Below are positions 1 through 7,960 of a DNA stretch of 35,659 bases, one piece after another. Source of the stretch: Prorocentrum cordatum (Eukaryota; Sar; Dinophyceae; Prorocentrales; Prorocentraceae). The notes beneath the pieces were generated by a model. It did not search any database. It was not told the DNA's origin and was given only the letters and a program-made list of their open reading frames with translations. Both the position numbers and the translations under genes were made by a program. Position 1 is the first letter of the stretch, and each line of letters opens with the position of its first letter. The stretch lies in NCBI GenBank assembly GCA_963575745.1, contig CAUYUJ010021050.1, positions 110,001 to 145,659 of the forward strand, given 5' to 3'.

Positions 1-172
1 GGAGGAGCAGGAGGAACAGAACGAGCAGGAGAAGCAGGAGCAATAGGAGGAGGAAGAGGAAGCGGTGGAGGCGGAGGAGGAGAAGGAGGAGGAGCAGCAG
101 GACCTGGAGGAGGGGGAGGAGGAGGAGGAGGAGGAGGAGGAGGAGGAGGAGGAGGAGGAGGAGGAGGAGAGT
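1..172 (+). repeat. (GGA)n polypurine array
   Basis: The left edge of the window is a nearly pure purine tract, degenerate at first (GGAGGAGCA, GAAGCAGGA) and a perfect GGA trinucleotide run from about 116 to 168. The strand asymmetry (all purine on +) gives it triplex and G-quadruplex potential. The array continues past the left window edge. No gene is supported. Confidence 0.95.
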
Positions 173-429
173 TGGACGAGGTTGTTCTGATCGGGAGGGC
201 GGGCCTCGCCCTCCTGATCCCTACCCTCCTCATCCTCATCCGCCGCACCACCGCCTCCCGCTCATTGTCCTCTCGCCCACAATGAACAGGCCCTTCCTTC
301 TACATAGAGAATTACCCGATCTACCGCAGAGCGGCCAGCTAGGAATCCCATGTTTCGGGCCCCCCTTTGGCGCCCCCCCCCTCCCCCCTCTGGGGAAACC
401 AAACAATACCGATACCTCCGATAACTCCA
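173..429. other. unassigned spacer with a strong hairpin
   Basis: No coding signal is supported. An inverted repeat at 189-219 has 12-bp arms matching at 11 positions (GATCGGGAGGGC against GCCCTCCTGATC) around a 7-base loop. The rest is C-rich, with long C runs at 360-390. Overlapping short open frames on both strands show no recognisable domain. Confidence 0.5.
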
Positions 430-600
430 CAGTGGAAGCCCATGCCAAGGAACACCCTGCTTGCCTTCAGGGTGCCTTCGGTCTCTTGGGCTTCGATGGT
501 TTTCTACGGAATGCGTGACGTTCCCACACCAACAATCAATGGACGTCTCCCGGTCTCAGGGTTGGGTTTCTTGTGGAAGGTCTCTTGTGGATTTGCCTCC
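430..600 (+). repeat. dispersed repeat family E, copy 1
   Basis: About 170 bp align by eye with 11748-11932. Shared blocks include ACAGTGGA(A/G)GCCCATGCC, CTTGGGCTTC, CGATGGTTTT, GCGTGACGTTCCCAC, TGGACGTC, TCTCAGGGTTGG and CTTGTGGATT. No reading frame is conserved between the copies, so this is an interspersed element (SINE- or MITE-like) and not an exon. Copies at 6366 and 25643 begin with the same ACAGTGG block and may be a second subfamily. Confidence 0.7.
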
Positions 601-740
601 ACTGTCCTCACTGGACTTCTCGCGGGGTGCGTTCTGACCAAAGTTTCGAGGCGAGTCCTGTGCGGTGGCGACGAGGGCCTCTCAGGAGGCTCAAAAAAGA
701 GAGAAAAGGGGGAGAAGAGCGGCGGTATCAGGACTCTTTT
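600..740 (-). repeat. dispersed repeat family K, inverted copy
   Basis: Reverse-complemented, this stretch matches 12110-12275 and more weakly 14985-15130. Shared blocks are CCCTCGTCGCCACCGC, GCCTCGAAA, GTCAGAACGCACCCC and GAGA(A/G)GTCC. It directly abuts the family E copy to its left. No function can be assigned. Confidence 0.55.
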
Positions 741-1423
741 CCTTCTCGGACACCCTTTTCCGCTCCCCTGCTTCCCCGTTCTTTCGAGTCGTAGATCGAC
801 AATAGAGTTCCCATACCCCAAAGGTGAGTTGTTCGTCGAACCCACAGACTTGCTTAGAATGTCCGTAGATCTGCGAACGCTATGCGAATTTCTCGTAGAT
901 CCGACGAGCACGTCAGCGTTGTGGATAAGATCAATTCTGTAGTCGATTCGCTACTCGAGCCCTGAGTCGGCCGACAGGGGGGAACAGTGGGAAGACGGGG
1001 CCACGAAAACGGCTGCGTGCAGATGGTCTCGTCCCCGCCGCCGGTGCCTCGCCTCGGTACCGTGGCCGCCATAGGCGCCGGGATGTCCGACGTCGGCACA
1101 TGGCAAGGGGGCGGCGACTGGTTTTTGATTTATGTACATCGCCGAAAGATGAAACAAAACACGTTCTTTAAACATACAAGCGAAAAATGTGTAAAGTCAG
1201 GAAGCAGTCTTGGAATTGAAAAACTGGTTGAATTCACAGACCAATTTTTTGGATTCAAGCGCCAGTTTTTTGGATTCAAAAGCAGCCTTAAAGCCTCTGC
1301 CAGTGTCCGGAAACCAGGTCACCCCCCGGGCGGCGCGAGGAGCACGGCGCGCCGCGCGTCGCGGCCGAGGCGGGGGCGACCGTGCCCGTCGGGGAGGCGG
1401 CGCGAGGGCGCGGGGATAACCTC
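741..1423. other. unassigned spacer
   Basis: No gene is supported. The motif CGTAGATC recurs at about 788, 866 and 894. At 1229-1283 two adjacent copies of an 18-bp block (CCA(A/G)TTTTTTGGATTCAA) form a short direct repeat. From 1320 to 1410 the sequence is extremely GC-rich with GCGCGCC palindromes. Overlapping open frames on both strands follow base composition only. Confidence 0.5.
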
Positions 1424-1587
1424 TGGAGGGGAAAAACACACACACAGACACAATGAATCGTCGATTCCTAGGAACGTATGGGAAAATATGCGAAGTGGGG
1501 GGGAAGACAAAAACCCAGAAAATATTCAAAAATATTGGGAATCCTTGTATTTGTGTATATTTATTTGTGTGTCCCAGGGCCCCTGTA
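1424..1587 (+). repeat. dispersed repeat family F, copy 1
   Basis: A short interspersed element of about 165 bp. It starts with GGAGGGGAAA, followed by a CA-rich stretch, GACACAAT, ATCGTCGATTCC, ATGGGAAAATAT, GTGGGGGGGAAGACAAAAAC, and ends with TTTGTGTGTCCCAGGGCCCC. The same order of blocks occurs at 3960, 5770, 33885 and 35200. The 5' CACACAGACACAA and the 3' TTTGTGTGTC are partly complementary, so a terminal stem is possible. No frame is conserved between copies. Confidence 0.8.
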
Positions 1588-2262
1588 TAACCGCGCACGG
1601 AGAGAGGGGCGCGATCCACTTGCGCTGACTCGTTGCGCTCGCCCTCTTTTCGTTTTTTTGTTCCCGCCCCTGTCAAGAGTCTTGGTGGGCTCCTGCCTGG
1701 AAGCTGCGAAGAATTGCGGGAAGGGGAGAAATGGTGCCGTCATGGATCTTTACGTCGTTGCAGTGATGCCTTTTTGCAGGCCCGCCTGGGCGCTCCTAGC
1801 GCCCCCAAGGGACCGGCTCTTGCAGCCCGACAACAGGCTTCTGGTATGTTCTGTTCCTTATTCGGGACGGTCGAAATCGGTACGGAACAAACTGGTTACA
1901 CAGACCGACAACATGTCCTTGAGTAGCACTCGCTGTCGGTGTCGCCGCGGACGCTGCCCGTTGGAGACAGAAGGCCGCCTGCCCAACAGCGGCAGATGTC
2001 GGTTTCACAGTAGGGGATGACGGGCGTCGAAACATGCCGTCCGACCCGTCTGTCGCTGAGGATGCAACTTCTGGGGGGTGGAATTCAGCATCGGCGCAAG
2101 TACGTCCGTGGTCGAAAACAGCCCCCACCCTGCCTGCCATGATCCCGACAAGTTCCGCGTCATCCCGTCTAACCCTGCGTAGCGCAGCCCCGTCTTGGGC
2201 TGAATCCAGTTCACTCCAGTTGCAGGGCCGGCTTGGAACCCGTTTCTTTATTGCTTGGGGCA
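1588..2262. other. unassigned spacer
   Basis: Mixed-composition sequence with many short overlapping open frames on both strands and no domain I recognise. GCGCTCCTAGCGCC near 1789 is a small perfect-stem palindrome. I see no promoter, splice or RNA-gene signal that could be defended. Confidence 0.4.
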
Positions 2263-2409
2263 TGACGGGCGTCATGGCCCGCGCCCCCCCACCCCCCCTA
2301 TGACGTAACGCTCCCCCCCCCCCCGGTGCGCTCCGGGCACTGCCGCCGTGCGCGTTGGGATCCGCATAGGTGTCTCTGCGTAGGAATCCGCATAAAAGTC
2401 TAGTCCGCA

Positions 2410-2520
2410 ATCGTCGTCGTCGTTGTCGCCGTCATCGTCGTCGTCGTCGTCGTCGTTGTCGTCGTTGTCGTCGTGGTCGTCGTCATCGCTCGTGGCTCGT
2501 CGCTCGTCGCTCATCGTCGT
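2410..2520 (+). repeat. (GTC)n microsatellite in the left arm
   Basis: An interrupted GTC trinucleotide run (GTCGTCGTC with GTT and GTG variants), ending in CTCGTCGCTCGTCGCTC. A shorter version with the same CTCGTCGCTCGTCGCTC tail lies at 3663-3705 in direct orientation, so the block was duplicated with the surrounding element. Confidence 0.9.
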
Positions 2521-2704
2521 CGTGCGCGCGGACTCGGCTGGAGCCTGTTTTTTATTCCAGGCCGATGGCGGCAATCATCTGCGGGGGGGGAGGGGGTCGA
2601 TGACGTCACGTTTCGCGCCGGCGTCGTCTGGGGTTGCCTAGGAATGACGGAGGACGGGTAGCACCAGCATGTAGGTGGCGATCTGCACCACAACGCGTGT
2701 TTAC

Positions 2705-2965
2705 TCCACAGTGCCTGCGTGCATCACAGCGCCAGTGTACACCACACCGCCTATGTACACAGCAGCCGCGTGCAGCACAGCGTCAGTCTGTGGCACCGTG
2801 CTTGCGGGCACAACAGCTGTTGTGTCACCACAGTTCCTGCGTACACCACATCAACCGTTTGCAACACAGCAACTCTGTACACCACAAGGACTGCGTGCAT
2901 TGCAGTGTCAGTGTGAACCACGGCGCTTGTGTGCACCACAGCAACCGTGTGCAGCACAACATAAC
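2705..2965 (+). repeat. 18-bp minisatellite, left arm
   Basis: About 14 degenerate units of 18 bp with consensus near CTGTGTACACCACAGC. Examples are GCCAGTGTACACCACACC and CGCTTGTGTGCACCACAG. Because 18 is six codons, every frame gives a six-residue repeat rich in His, Val, Thr and Cys. These are by-products of the repeat and I do not annotate them as proteins. Confidence 0.85.
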
Positions 2966-3349
2966 TGTTGTAAACAAAGTGTTGGAAAGGAATCCTTATG
3001 AGCAAATGGAGTGCTTGTCGATTCCACAGAAAAGAGTCGAACATAATCTTTATGGACAAAGGAGCGCCGCTGGAATCTACGAGTCCACCCGAGTCCGCCG
3101 CATCACCCTAACTCCTCCCATCTGCGTCCAGGAGGCTCCAGCTAAATTGGCCGTGCAAAAATCAAACGGACCGATTCAGTAGACCATACTGCGGTGCACG
3201 CTGAGATGCGCACGTGCGATGCAGCGCCACTTCGCACGACAGGGGGGAAGGAGGAAAAGGAGGTTGAGAAGGAGGAGGAGGAGGAGGAGGTGGACGTGGA
3301 GGGAGAGGGAGGAGGGACCTCACATTCGATTCGCACTTTTTTGCACGCA

Positions 3350-3640
3350 GGCACTGTGGTGTACATGAGAGCTGCGTTGCACGCGGATGCTGTGGTGTAG
3401 ACAGGCGATGTGGTGTGCACAGGCGGTGAGGTGCACGCAAGCACAGTGGTGTACACAAACCCTGTGTTGCACATGGTTGCTGCGGTGTACACATGTACAC
3501 TGGCGCTGTAGTGTACGCAAGCACCGTGGTGTACACAGGCGCCGTGTTGCACACCGTTATTGCGGTGTGCGCAAGGTCTGTGGTGTACACGCGCGCTGTC
3601 GTGTACGCGAGCGTTGTGGTGTACACAAGCGCAGTGGGGC
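3350..3640 (-). repeat. 18-bp minisatellite, right arm (inverted)
   Basis: The reverse complement of the left-arm repeat, about 16 units of 18 bp such as GCACCGTGGTGTACACAG and GCGTTGTGGTGTACACAA. One unit near 3490 is lengthened by a TGTACA duplication. The opposite orientation to 2705-2965 lets the two arrays pair as a long imperfect hairpin. The 3240-3325 part of the loop between the arms is a GGA-rich tract. Confidence 0.85.
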
Positions 3641-3959
3641 ATATCGCCACCTACATGCTGCTCGCGTCGTCGTCGTCGCTCGTCGCTCGTCGCTCGTCGC
3701 GTCGTGCGCACGGGCGCGGCTGTGGTACCGGAGCCACACGGCGGGGGGGGGACGTTACGTCATATCCCCCCCTCCCCCCACCCCCCATGACGCCGGGCAT
3801 CGCCGAACATTAAGATACGCGTTTTTGATCGCCCCTGATCGACGGCCACGCGCAGAGGGGGGCAGGGGGGAGGAAACGAAGCCTCTTAGAGGCACCCTGC
3901 CGTATTCCAAGAAGCAGCCCCCCTCCAAGAGGCCTTTCCCCCTCCCCCTACCCCCTTGT

Positions 3960-4126
3960 TCCAGGGGGGGGAACAAAAACACAAGCACAGTTCATCGTCG
4001 ACCCCCTGGGAAATCTTGGAACACATGGGAACTGGGGGGAGACGAAAAACACATGGAAGACGCGGAAGTATATGGGGGGATCCTTGGGCTCTGTGTGATT
4101 CTTACCGGTGTGTCCCTGGGGCCCTT
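3960..4126 (+). repeat. dispersed repeat family F, copy 2
   Basis: Same block order as the copy at 1424: CAGGGGGGGAACAAAAACAC, CATCGTCGACCCCCTGGGAA, ACTGGGGGGAGACGAAAAAC, GTGTGATTC, GTGTCCCTGGGGCCC. Its 3' end is interrupted at the CTT(T)A position by the mariner-type MITE that follows, so the MITE inserted after this copy did. Confidence 0.75.
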
Positions 4127-4303
4127 TACAGTCAAAAACCTTAATAAGGACGCGCGACTTTGCTCAGGGTACCCTTGCGTCCTTGCTCTTCCTTTCTCTT
4201 GCGTCCTTGAGATTTCCGTCGTCCGCCGCCCCAAAAATCCCAACTTCGGCTTCCAAGGGTCTTGCGTCCTTACCGCGCGTCCTCATTAGGGTTTTTGACT
4301 GTA
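4127..4303. mobile_element. Tc1/mariner-type MITE
   Basis: A 177-bp element flanked by TA on both sides (TA target duplication). The terminal inverted repeats of about 28 bp begin CAGTCAAAAACC(C/T)TAAT and continue (A/G)AGGACGCGCG, with only two mismatches between the ends. CAGT termini plus a TA target site are typical of Tc1/mariner non-autonomous elements. The interior repeats CTTGCGTCCTT three times and has no coding capacity. The high similarity of the ends suggests a fairly recent insertion. Confidence 0.85.
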
Positions 4304-4489
4304 CCTGCGTCGTCCCCCCTTCTTTGTCGCGCCGCCCTCCCCCGCGCCTCGCCGGGGGCCCCGCCCAAAGGGGCACGGTGTGCGCGCTCCCTCCGTCTGC
4401 CCCTCGCGGGGTGGGCCGCCGGCTCGCGGCGAGGGTGCTCCGATAGGGCTCTCTCGGGGGGCCCCCCTTTGGCGAGCTTCTCTACAGTC
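4304..4489. other. GC-rich spacer
   Basis: No gene supported. Contains GGGGGCCCC and GCGCGCTCC blocks also seen in other dispersed elements (for example near 11700, 14295 and 34930). Confidence 0.35.
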
Positions 4490-4630
4490 GGAGGAGGAGG
4501 AGGAGGAGGAGGAGGAGGAGGAGGAGGAGGCGGAGCAGGAGGAGGAGGAGGAGGATGAGGCGGAGGAGGAGGCGGAGGAGGAGGAGGAGGAGGAGGAGGA
4601 GGAGGAGGAGGAGGAGGAGGAGGAGGAGGG
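4490..4630 (+). repeat. (GGA)n array
   Basis: Almost uninterrupted GGA trinucleotides with occasional GCA, GCG and GAT variants. It produces poly-Glu, poly-Gly and poly-Arg frames on + and poly-Ser, poly-Pro and poly-Leu frames on -, none of which is evidence of a gene. Confidence 0.95.
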
Positions 4631-4649
4631 GGGGGGCGGCGGCTGGCCT

Positions 4650-4933
4650 TCTGGGGGGGGAAGCCTCGTCGCCACGGCTCAGAGGCGGCGACATGGGCGA
4701 GTAGCCCAGGGGAGAGCAATACATGCATTCAGTGGGGGGTGGACAGACCTCCTATCCTGACACGTCGATTAGTGAATTGGCCGTTTTCGGTTCGCGAGGG
4801 GGCGTCGCGGCCGCCATTTTTGCGGGTCCAGGTCCGTCGGGCCGTCGGTTTTTCGGTTTCCGTTGCAGGGCCCCCCTGGCGGGCTTTTCTGTAGCTGTCC
4901 GGCTGCATCCTGAGGGGCAGCCTCGGTCTAGTC
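4650..4933. other. unassigned spacer
   Basis: No coding or RNA signal supported. The last 8 bases (GTCTAGTC, 4926-4933) are the left target-site duplication of the next element. Confidence 0.4.
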
Positions 4934-5126
4934 TCAAAAGTCGGGCTTGTCCCCCTATACAGGGGCATGTTCGACGGAAAAATAAAACACCCCAACAATA
5001 TTCTAACAAGGTCAAGCAATAGTAAAAAATAGTCCCCAGAGTATGTTTGGATTATTTTTTGATAAATTTTGGGGTATTCTTATTTCTCGTCGAAAATCCT
5101 CCTGTAGGGGGACAGGCCCGACTTAA
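4934..5126. mobile_element. MITE family T8, short copy with 8-bp TSD
   Basis: A 193-bp element flanked by a perfect 8-bp direct repeat GTCTAGTC (4926-4933 and 5127-5134). The inverted ends of about 45 bp share AAGTCGGGC(T/C)TGTCCCCC, CTA-ACAGG, TTCGACG and AAATAA. Each end contains its own small palindrome (CCCCCTATACAGGGG). The interior is AT-rich and non-coding and includes AATAGTCCCCAGA. An 8-bp duplication fits hAT-, P- or Merlin-like superfamilies, but the terminal bases do not decide between them. Confidence 0.88.
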
Positions 5127-5134
5127 GTCTAGTC

Positions 5135-5503
5135 GGGGTCGGCAAAGAGGGGGGTGAGGACTAGGGAGGGGTGGATATCTTGGCGGGGGCCATGATATTT
5201 CCCGAGATTTCACGGCGCTTCTTCTTGTTTCATTACGTCCCTGGTCCCCCCGCTGGGCCGCGCACGTGCCGCCGCTCATGATTTGCACACACCCCTCTTG
5301 GCCGCTCCCGATCTAGGAGGCCTTCCCCCTCCCCCTATACCCCCTTTTGTGTCGTTCCCCCTCCGTTGTCGCGTCGCCCTCCCCTGTTTCTCCTCGCTGG
5401 GCCCAGTGCTGGGTACGGTGCGCTTTCCCTTCGGCGGCCCTTGGGGCGGGGCGTCAGCGTTCGGCGAGATGCTCCGAGGGACAGCTCTGCGGGCAACGCC
5501 TAT
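5135..5503. other. unassigned spacer
   Basis: No gene supported. Short pyrimidine-rich and GC-rich blocks; overlapping short frames on both strands show no domain. Confidence 0.4.
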
Positions 5504-5573
5504 ATCCACATCCAGTGTGTCTTGGAGTTCCAGGCTGTCTTCCCCAGAAACACGAGGAGCACTGGATATGGAT
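5504..5573. repeat. 70-bp hairpin element, copy 1
   Basis: Short inverted-repeat element. The left arm begins ATCCACATCCAGTG, and the reverse complement of the right arm begins ATCCATATCCAGTG. A sister copy of exactly the same length starts 100 bp downstream. Confidence 0.65.
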
Positions 5574-5603
5574 TAAAACCTGGCCCTACACGGCTAGATT
5601 GTA

Positions 5604-5673
5604 ATCCATATTCAGTGCGCCTCGGCCTTGCGGCGCACCTTCCAAGAGAGGCCACAACGAATTGGGTATGGAT
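5604..5673. repeat. 70-bp hairpin element, copy 2
   Basis: The left arm ATCCATATTCAGTG matches the first copy. The right arm, reverse-complemented, begins ATCCATACCCAATT and is more diverged. Each copy is 70 bp and the two start points are exactly 100 bp apart, which suggests a tandem duplication of a unit containing the hairpin. Confidence 0.6.
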
Positions 5674-5769
5674 AGGTATTGCCCGCACCTTGGCCTCGTG
5701 CTCTCGTGGGCTCCCCGTGGGTTCTTCCTCCGAGCCTGTCGTGGCAGAGCGCAGCAGCACACAAGACCC

Positions 5770-5932
5770 AGGAGGGAACAAAAACACACAGACACAAGTA
5801 ATCGTCGATCCCAAGGAAACTATGGGAAACTATTGGAAATGAGGGGAAGACGAAAACCCATAACATATGAGAAAAAATGAAATCCTGGGAGTTGTGTCTA
5901 TTGTTTTTGTGTGTCCCAGGGCCCCTTCAAAG
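5770..5932 (+). repeat. dispersed repeat family F, copy 3
   Basis: Clear copy of the family seen at 1424: GGAGGGAACAAAAACACAC, GACACAAGTAATCGTCGATC, ATGGGAAACTATTGGAAATG, GGGGAAGACGAAAACCC, TTTTTGTGTGTCCCAGGGCC, CCTTCAAAG. The interior differs by small indels only. Confidence 0.8.
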
Positions 5933-6365
5933 ACAAGAGGTCCCCTGGAGTTCCGTTCCGTTCCGTTCCTACCTCCCCGCGCGCGCCGCCAAGTTCTCAC
6001 GGAGACCTTCCGGGAGTTGCCTCCTGTGGTCGCCCCCTCCCCCCGCCCACCTGCCCAACCGCCATCCCCTCCCTGCCCCCCCGCCTCCCTGCCGCTTCCC
6101 CTGCCCAGGGAGGGGGAGGGGGGGGGGGAGGGAGGGCTGCACCAAGCCGACCGCCCCGCCTCCCTCCTTTTGCCTTCGGAGGCCTCGAGGGTCTAGAGGT
6201 TGGCACCCACACCAGTACCGGCGATGTGCCTCCACCGAGGCAAGATGATCCCGATCTCGGTGGTGGTGGTGGTGGTGGTGCTACTCGGGCTTCCCAGGTG
6301 GGTGCCCGTGTCCAGGGAGAGTGTGTTGTACCCCCCTCGGGGCCATGACGCGCGTTATGCCCCCT
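5933..6365. other. C-rich and G-rich spacer
   Basis: No gene supported. Long C-rich tracts at 6030-6120 are followed by a G run, with a short (GGT)n microsatellite at 6258-6281. Open frames here reflect composition only. Confidence 0.4.
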
Positions 6366-6570
6366 ACAGTGGGGGCGCTCATCAAGAAACCATATGCTTT
6401 TTGTTAGGGTATCCCGGGTTTCTTAGCTCCGCGCTCCGTGCGGTGGCTTCCCGCAGCTGGGGAAGGAGCGGCTGCGTTCAGGGTGCTCCGGGTCTCCCCT
6501 CAGGTGCACCTCGCGCGCGGGTTTTCAGGGTTGGGTTTCCGGCGAGGGTTTCTTGCGGCCGCGCCCGCAC
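6366..6570 (+). repeat. dispersed repeat family E2, copy 1
   Basis: About 200 bp align with 25643-25852. Shared blocks in order are ACAGTGGGGGCGC, CATCAAGAAA, CATATGCTTTT, AGGGTATCC(C/T)GGGTTTCTT, GACTTCCCGCAGC (or GGCTTCCCGCAGC), GGGTGCTCC, CCCTCAGGTGCACCTCGCGC, CGGGTT and TTGCGGCCGCGCC. No conserved frame. The shared ACAGTGG start and CAAG(A/G)AA block suggest kinship with the copies at 430 and 11748. Confidence 0.75.
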
Positions 6571-6587
6571 TGTAGCCTGCCCCCTCC

Positions 6588-6670
6588 CCCCCACAACGTA
6601 ACGCCTCCCCCCCTCTCTGCGTCCCAGGCACGGCCGCAGTGCGTTCGGCACCACACTCTGGAGGGGGGGC
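6588..6670 (+). repeat. fragment of the foldback-element end
   Basis: AACGTAACGC, then a C run, then TGCGTCCCAGGCACGGCCGCAGTGCG resembles 2300-2370 (GACGTAACGC, C run, TGCGCTCCGGGCACTGCCGCCGTGCG). It is a solo end next to the family E2 copy. Confidence 0.5.
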
Positions 6671-6856
6671 GCGCGCTGCGCTCTGCCCCCTCCCGCCCCC
6701 CCCCTCCATCCCCCCTCGACCCATTCGCCGAGCGCGTTCCACTTTTCGCGAAATGCCTACCTCCTTATGCAATATATCGTGAACCACCCGCGGCAGATCC
6801 AGGCCACTTGCGAGTAGTTGATTTGCGAGTAGCGGGACGCGCTTGTCCACCCATAA

Positions 6857-6968
6857 CGCCCGTTATGGCCTCTCTCAGAGCATTCCGGAACGTTTTGGCA
6901 AGGCCGCGCCGCCCGATGCATCCTCCAGAGCCGCCGGATCTCGGAGATCCTCCGTATATCTTCGCCTG
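6857..6968 (-). repeat. dispersed repeat family J, inverted copy
   Basis: Reverse-complemented, this matches 23953-24050. Shared blocks are AGATCCGGCGG, TTCTG(G/C)AGGATG, CTCGGGCG (or ATCGGGCG), GCGGCCTT, CGTTCCGGAA and GCTC. About 100 bp, non-coding. Confidence 0.6.
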
Positions 6969-7223
6969 AATTTATCGTCGTTTCGTCTTAGGCTCTTTGG
7001 CACCCCCTCGTGTTGGTGCTGGTGCCCGTCTCCAAGCTTATGATGTCCCAACCTGCTTTAGCCTAGATCGCCAGGAAGAAGTTCGAGCACCGAAATTGGA
7101 GGGCTTTCACGTGCTGGGCCCCGGGAAGCGATACTCTTGCGACACTGCTTCGATACTTTTCGGGGTGCTCGAAATTATGTTTGAGATCTTGGTCCTTAAG
7201 TACGTGGGGGGCAACATATCTCA
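6969..7223. other. unassigned spacer
   Basis: No gene supported. Less GC-biased than the surroundings. It runs into the MITE at 7224 without a visible target duplication. Confidence 0.35.
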
Positions 7224-7455
7224 AGCAGTGGCGAAGCGTCCTGGCGTGCCCATAGGCCTACCAAACAATGTTCTAAGAACTTGTTTAAGGTATCCACGAC
7301 ATGCTCTTAGAGCACTTCTGGCTGGGACCGCCTTGTTCTAGCACATCGGGCCGATGCTCGAAGAACATGGATTTGTTTGTTCTTGCACCAGACGTGGGTT
7401 CTGAGCACATGTCCTGGGAGGCCTCTCAGGAGTGCCGGGACGGTCGGTCCCTGCT
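7224..7455. mobile_element. 232-bp MITE family M3, copy 1
   Basis: The left end AGCAGTGGCGAAGCGTCC and the reverse complement of the right end AGCAGGGACCGACCGTCC form imperfect terminal inverted repeats of about 22 bp ending in TGGC/CGGC. The interior carries the palindrome GTTCTAAGAAC. The copy at 18582-18813 has the same ends and exactly the same 232-bp length. The CAGTGGCG start resembles hAT-type termini, but I see no convincing target duplication. Confidence 0.7.
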
Positions 7456-7650
7456 CCAATGGTTCCAGGCCTCCGGTGCTCTCGGCAGGTGCTGGCGGAC
7501 GCGGGGGAGTGAGGGCGCGCGGCGGTGCCTCGCGCGAGGGGGGCTCCGCCCTCCGCCCGCTCCGCGTCGGTCCTCCGCGCGGCCTCCGCCCGACCGCGCG
7601 CGCGGGCGCGGGCGGCTGGTCTGGAGGGTCCGCTCGCAGCGGCGGGCCTG
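7456..7650. other. spacer before the TCC array
   Basis: GC-rich sequence between the MITE and the TCC array. It lies inside the long open frame beginning at 7301 but has no recognisable domain; I regard its openness as compositional. Confidence 0.4.
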
Positions 7651-7960
7651 CTCCCCCTCCTCCTCCTCCTCCTCCTCCTCCTCCTCGTCCTCGTCCTCCT
7701 CCTCCTCGTCCTCCTCCTCCTCCTCCTCCTCCTCCTCCTCCTCATCCTCATCCTCCCCCTCCTCCCCCTCCTCCTCCTCCTCCTCCTCTTCCTCCTACTC
7801 CTCCTCCTCCTCCTCCTCCTACTCGTCGTCTTCTCCTCCTCCTCCTCCTCCTCCTCCCTCCCTCCTCTCCTCCTCCCCCTTTTCCTCCTCCTCCTCCTCC
7901 TCCTCCTCCTACTCCTACTCCTACTCCTACTCCTACTCGTCGTCTCCTCCTCCTCCTCCT
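7651..7960 (+). repeat. (TCC)n array at the 5' junction of an RT relic
   Basis: About 310 bp of TCC trinucleotides with TCG and TAC variants, read in the frame of the downstream RT as poly-Ser. It joins directly to RT sequence at about 7961, in the place where the fingers and first palm motifs of the polymerase should be. Confidence 0.93.

Larger units (their letters stand above)
2263..3805. mobile_element. foldback-like compound inverted-repeat element
   Basis: The two outer ends are inverted copies. The left end has CATGACGGGCGTCATGG, then C runs, then TATGACGTAACG. The reverse complement of the right end has GATGCCCGGCGTCATGG, then G runs, then ATATGACGTAACG. An inner inverted pair is AGCATGTAGGTGGCGAT at about 2668 and its complement ATCGCCACCTACATGCT at about 3644. 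Each arm then runs inward into an 18-bp minisatellite in opposite orientation. A third end-like block (GATGACGTCACG, about 2598) and a direct repeat (GTCGTGCGC(G/A)CGG near 2520 and 3699) show a compound history. Long inverted repeats built from short tandem repeats are the hallmark of foldback transposons. No transposase and no clear target duplication were seen. Confidence 0.6.

Noticed and set aside
2634-3711. His/Val/Thr repeat proteins on both strands
   Set aside because: Six-codon translation of the 18-bp minisatellite; equally open frames exist on both strands.
4281-4297. ATTAGGGTTTTTGAC as a telomere-like repeat
   Set aside because: It is part of the terminal inverted repeat of the mariner-type MITE and is not tandem.
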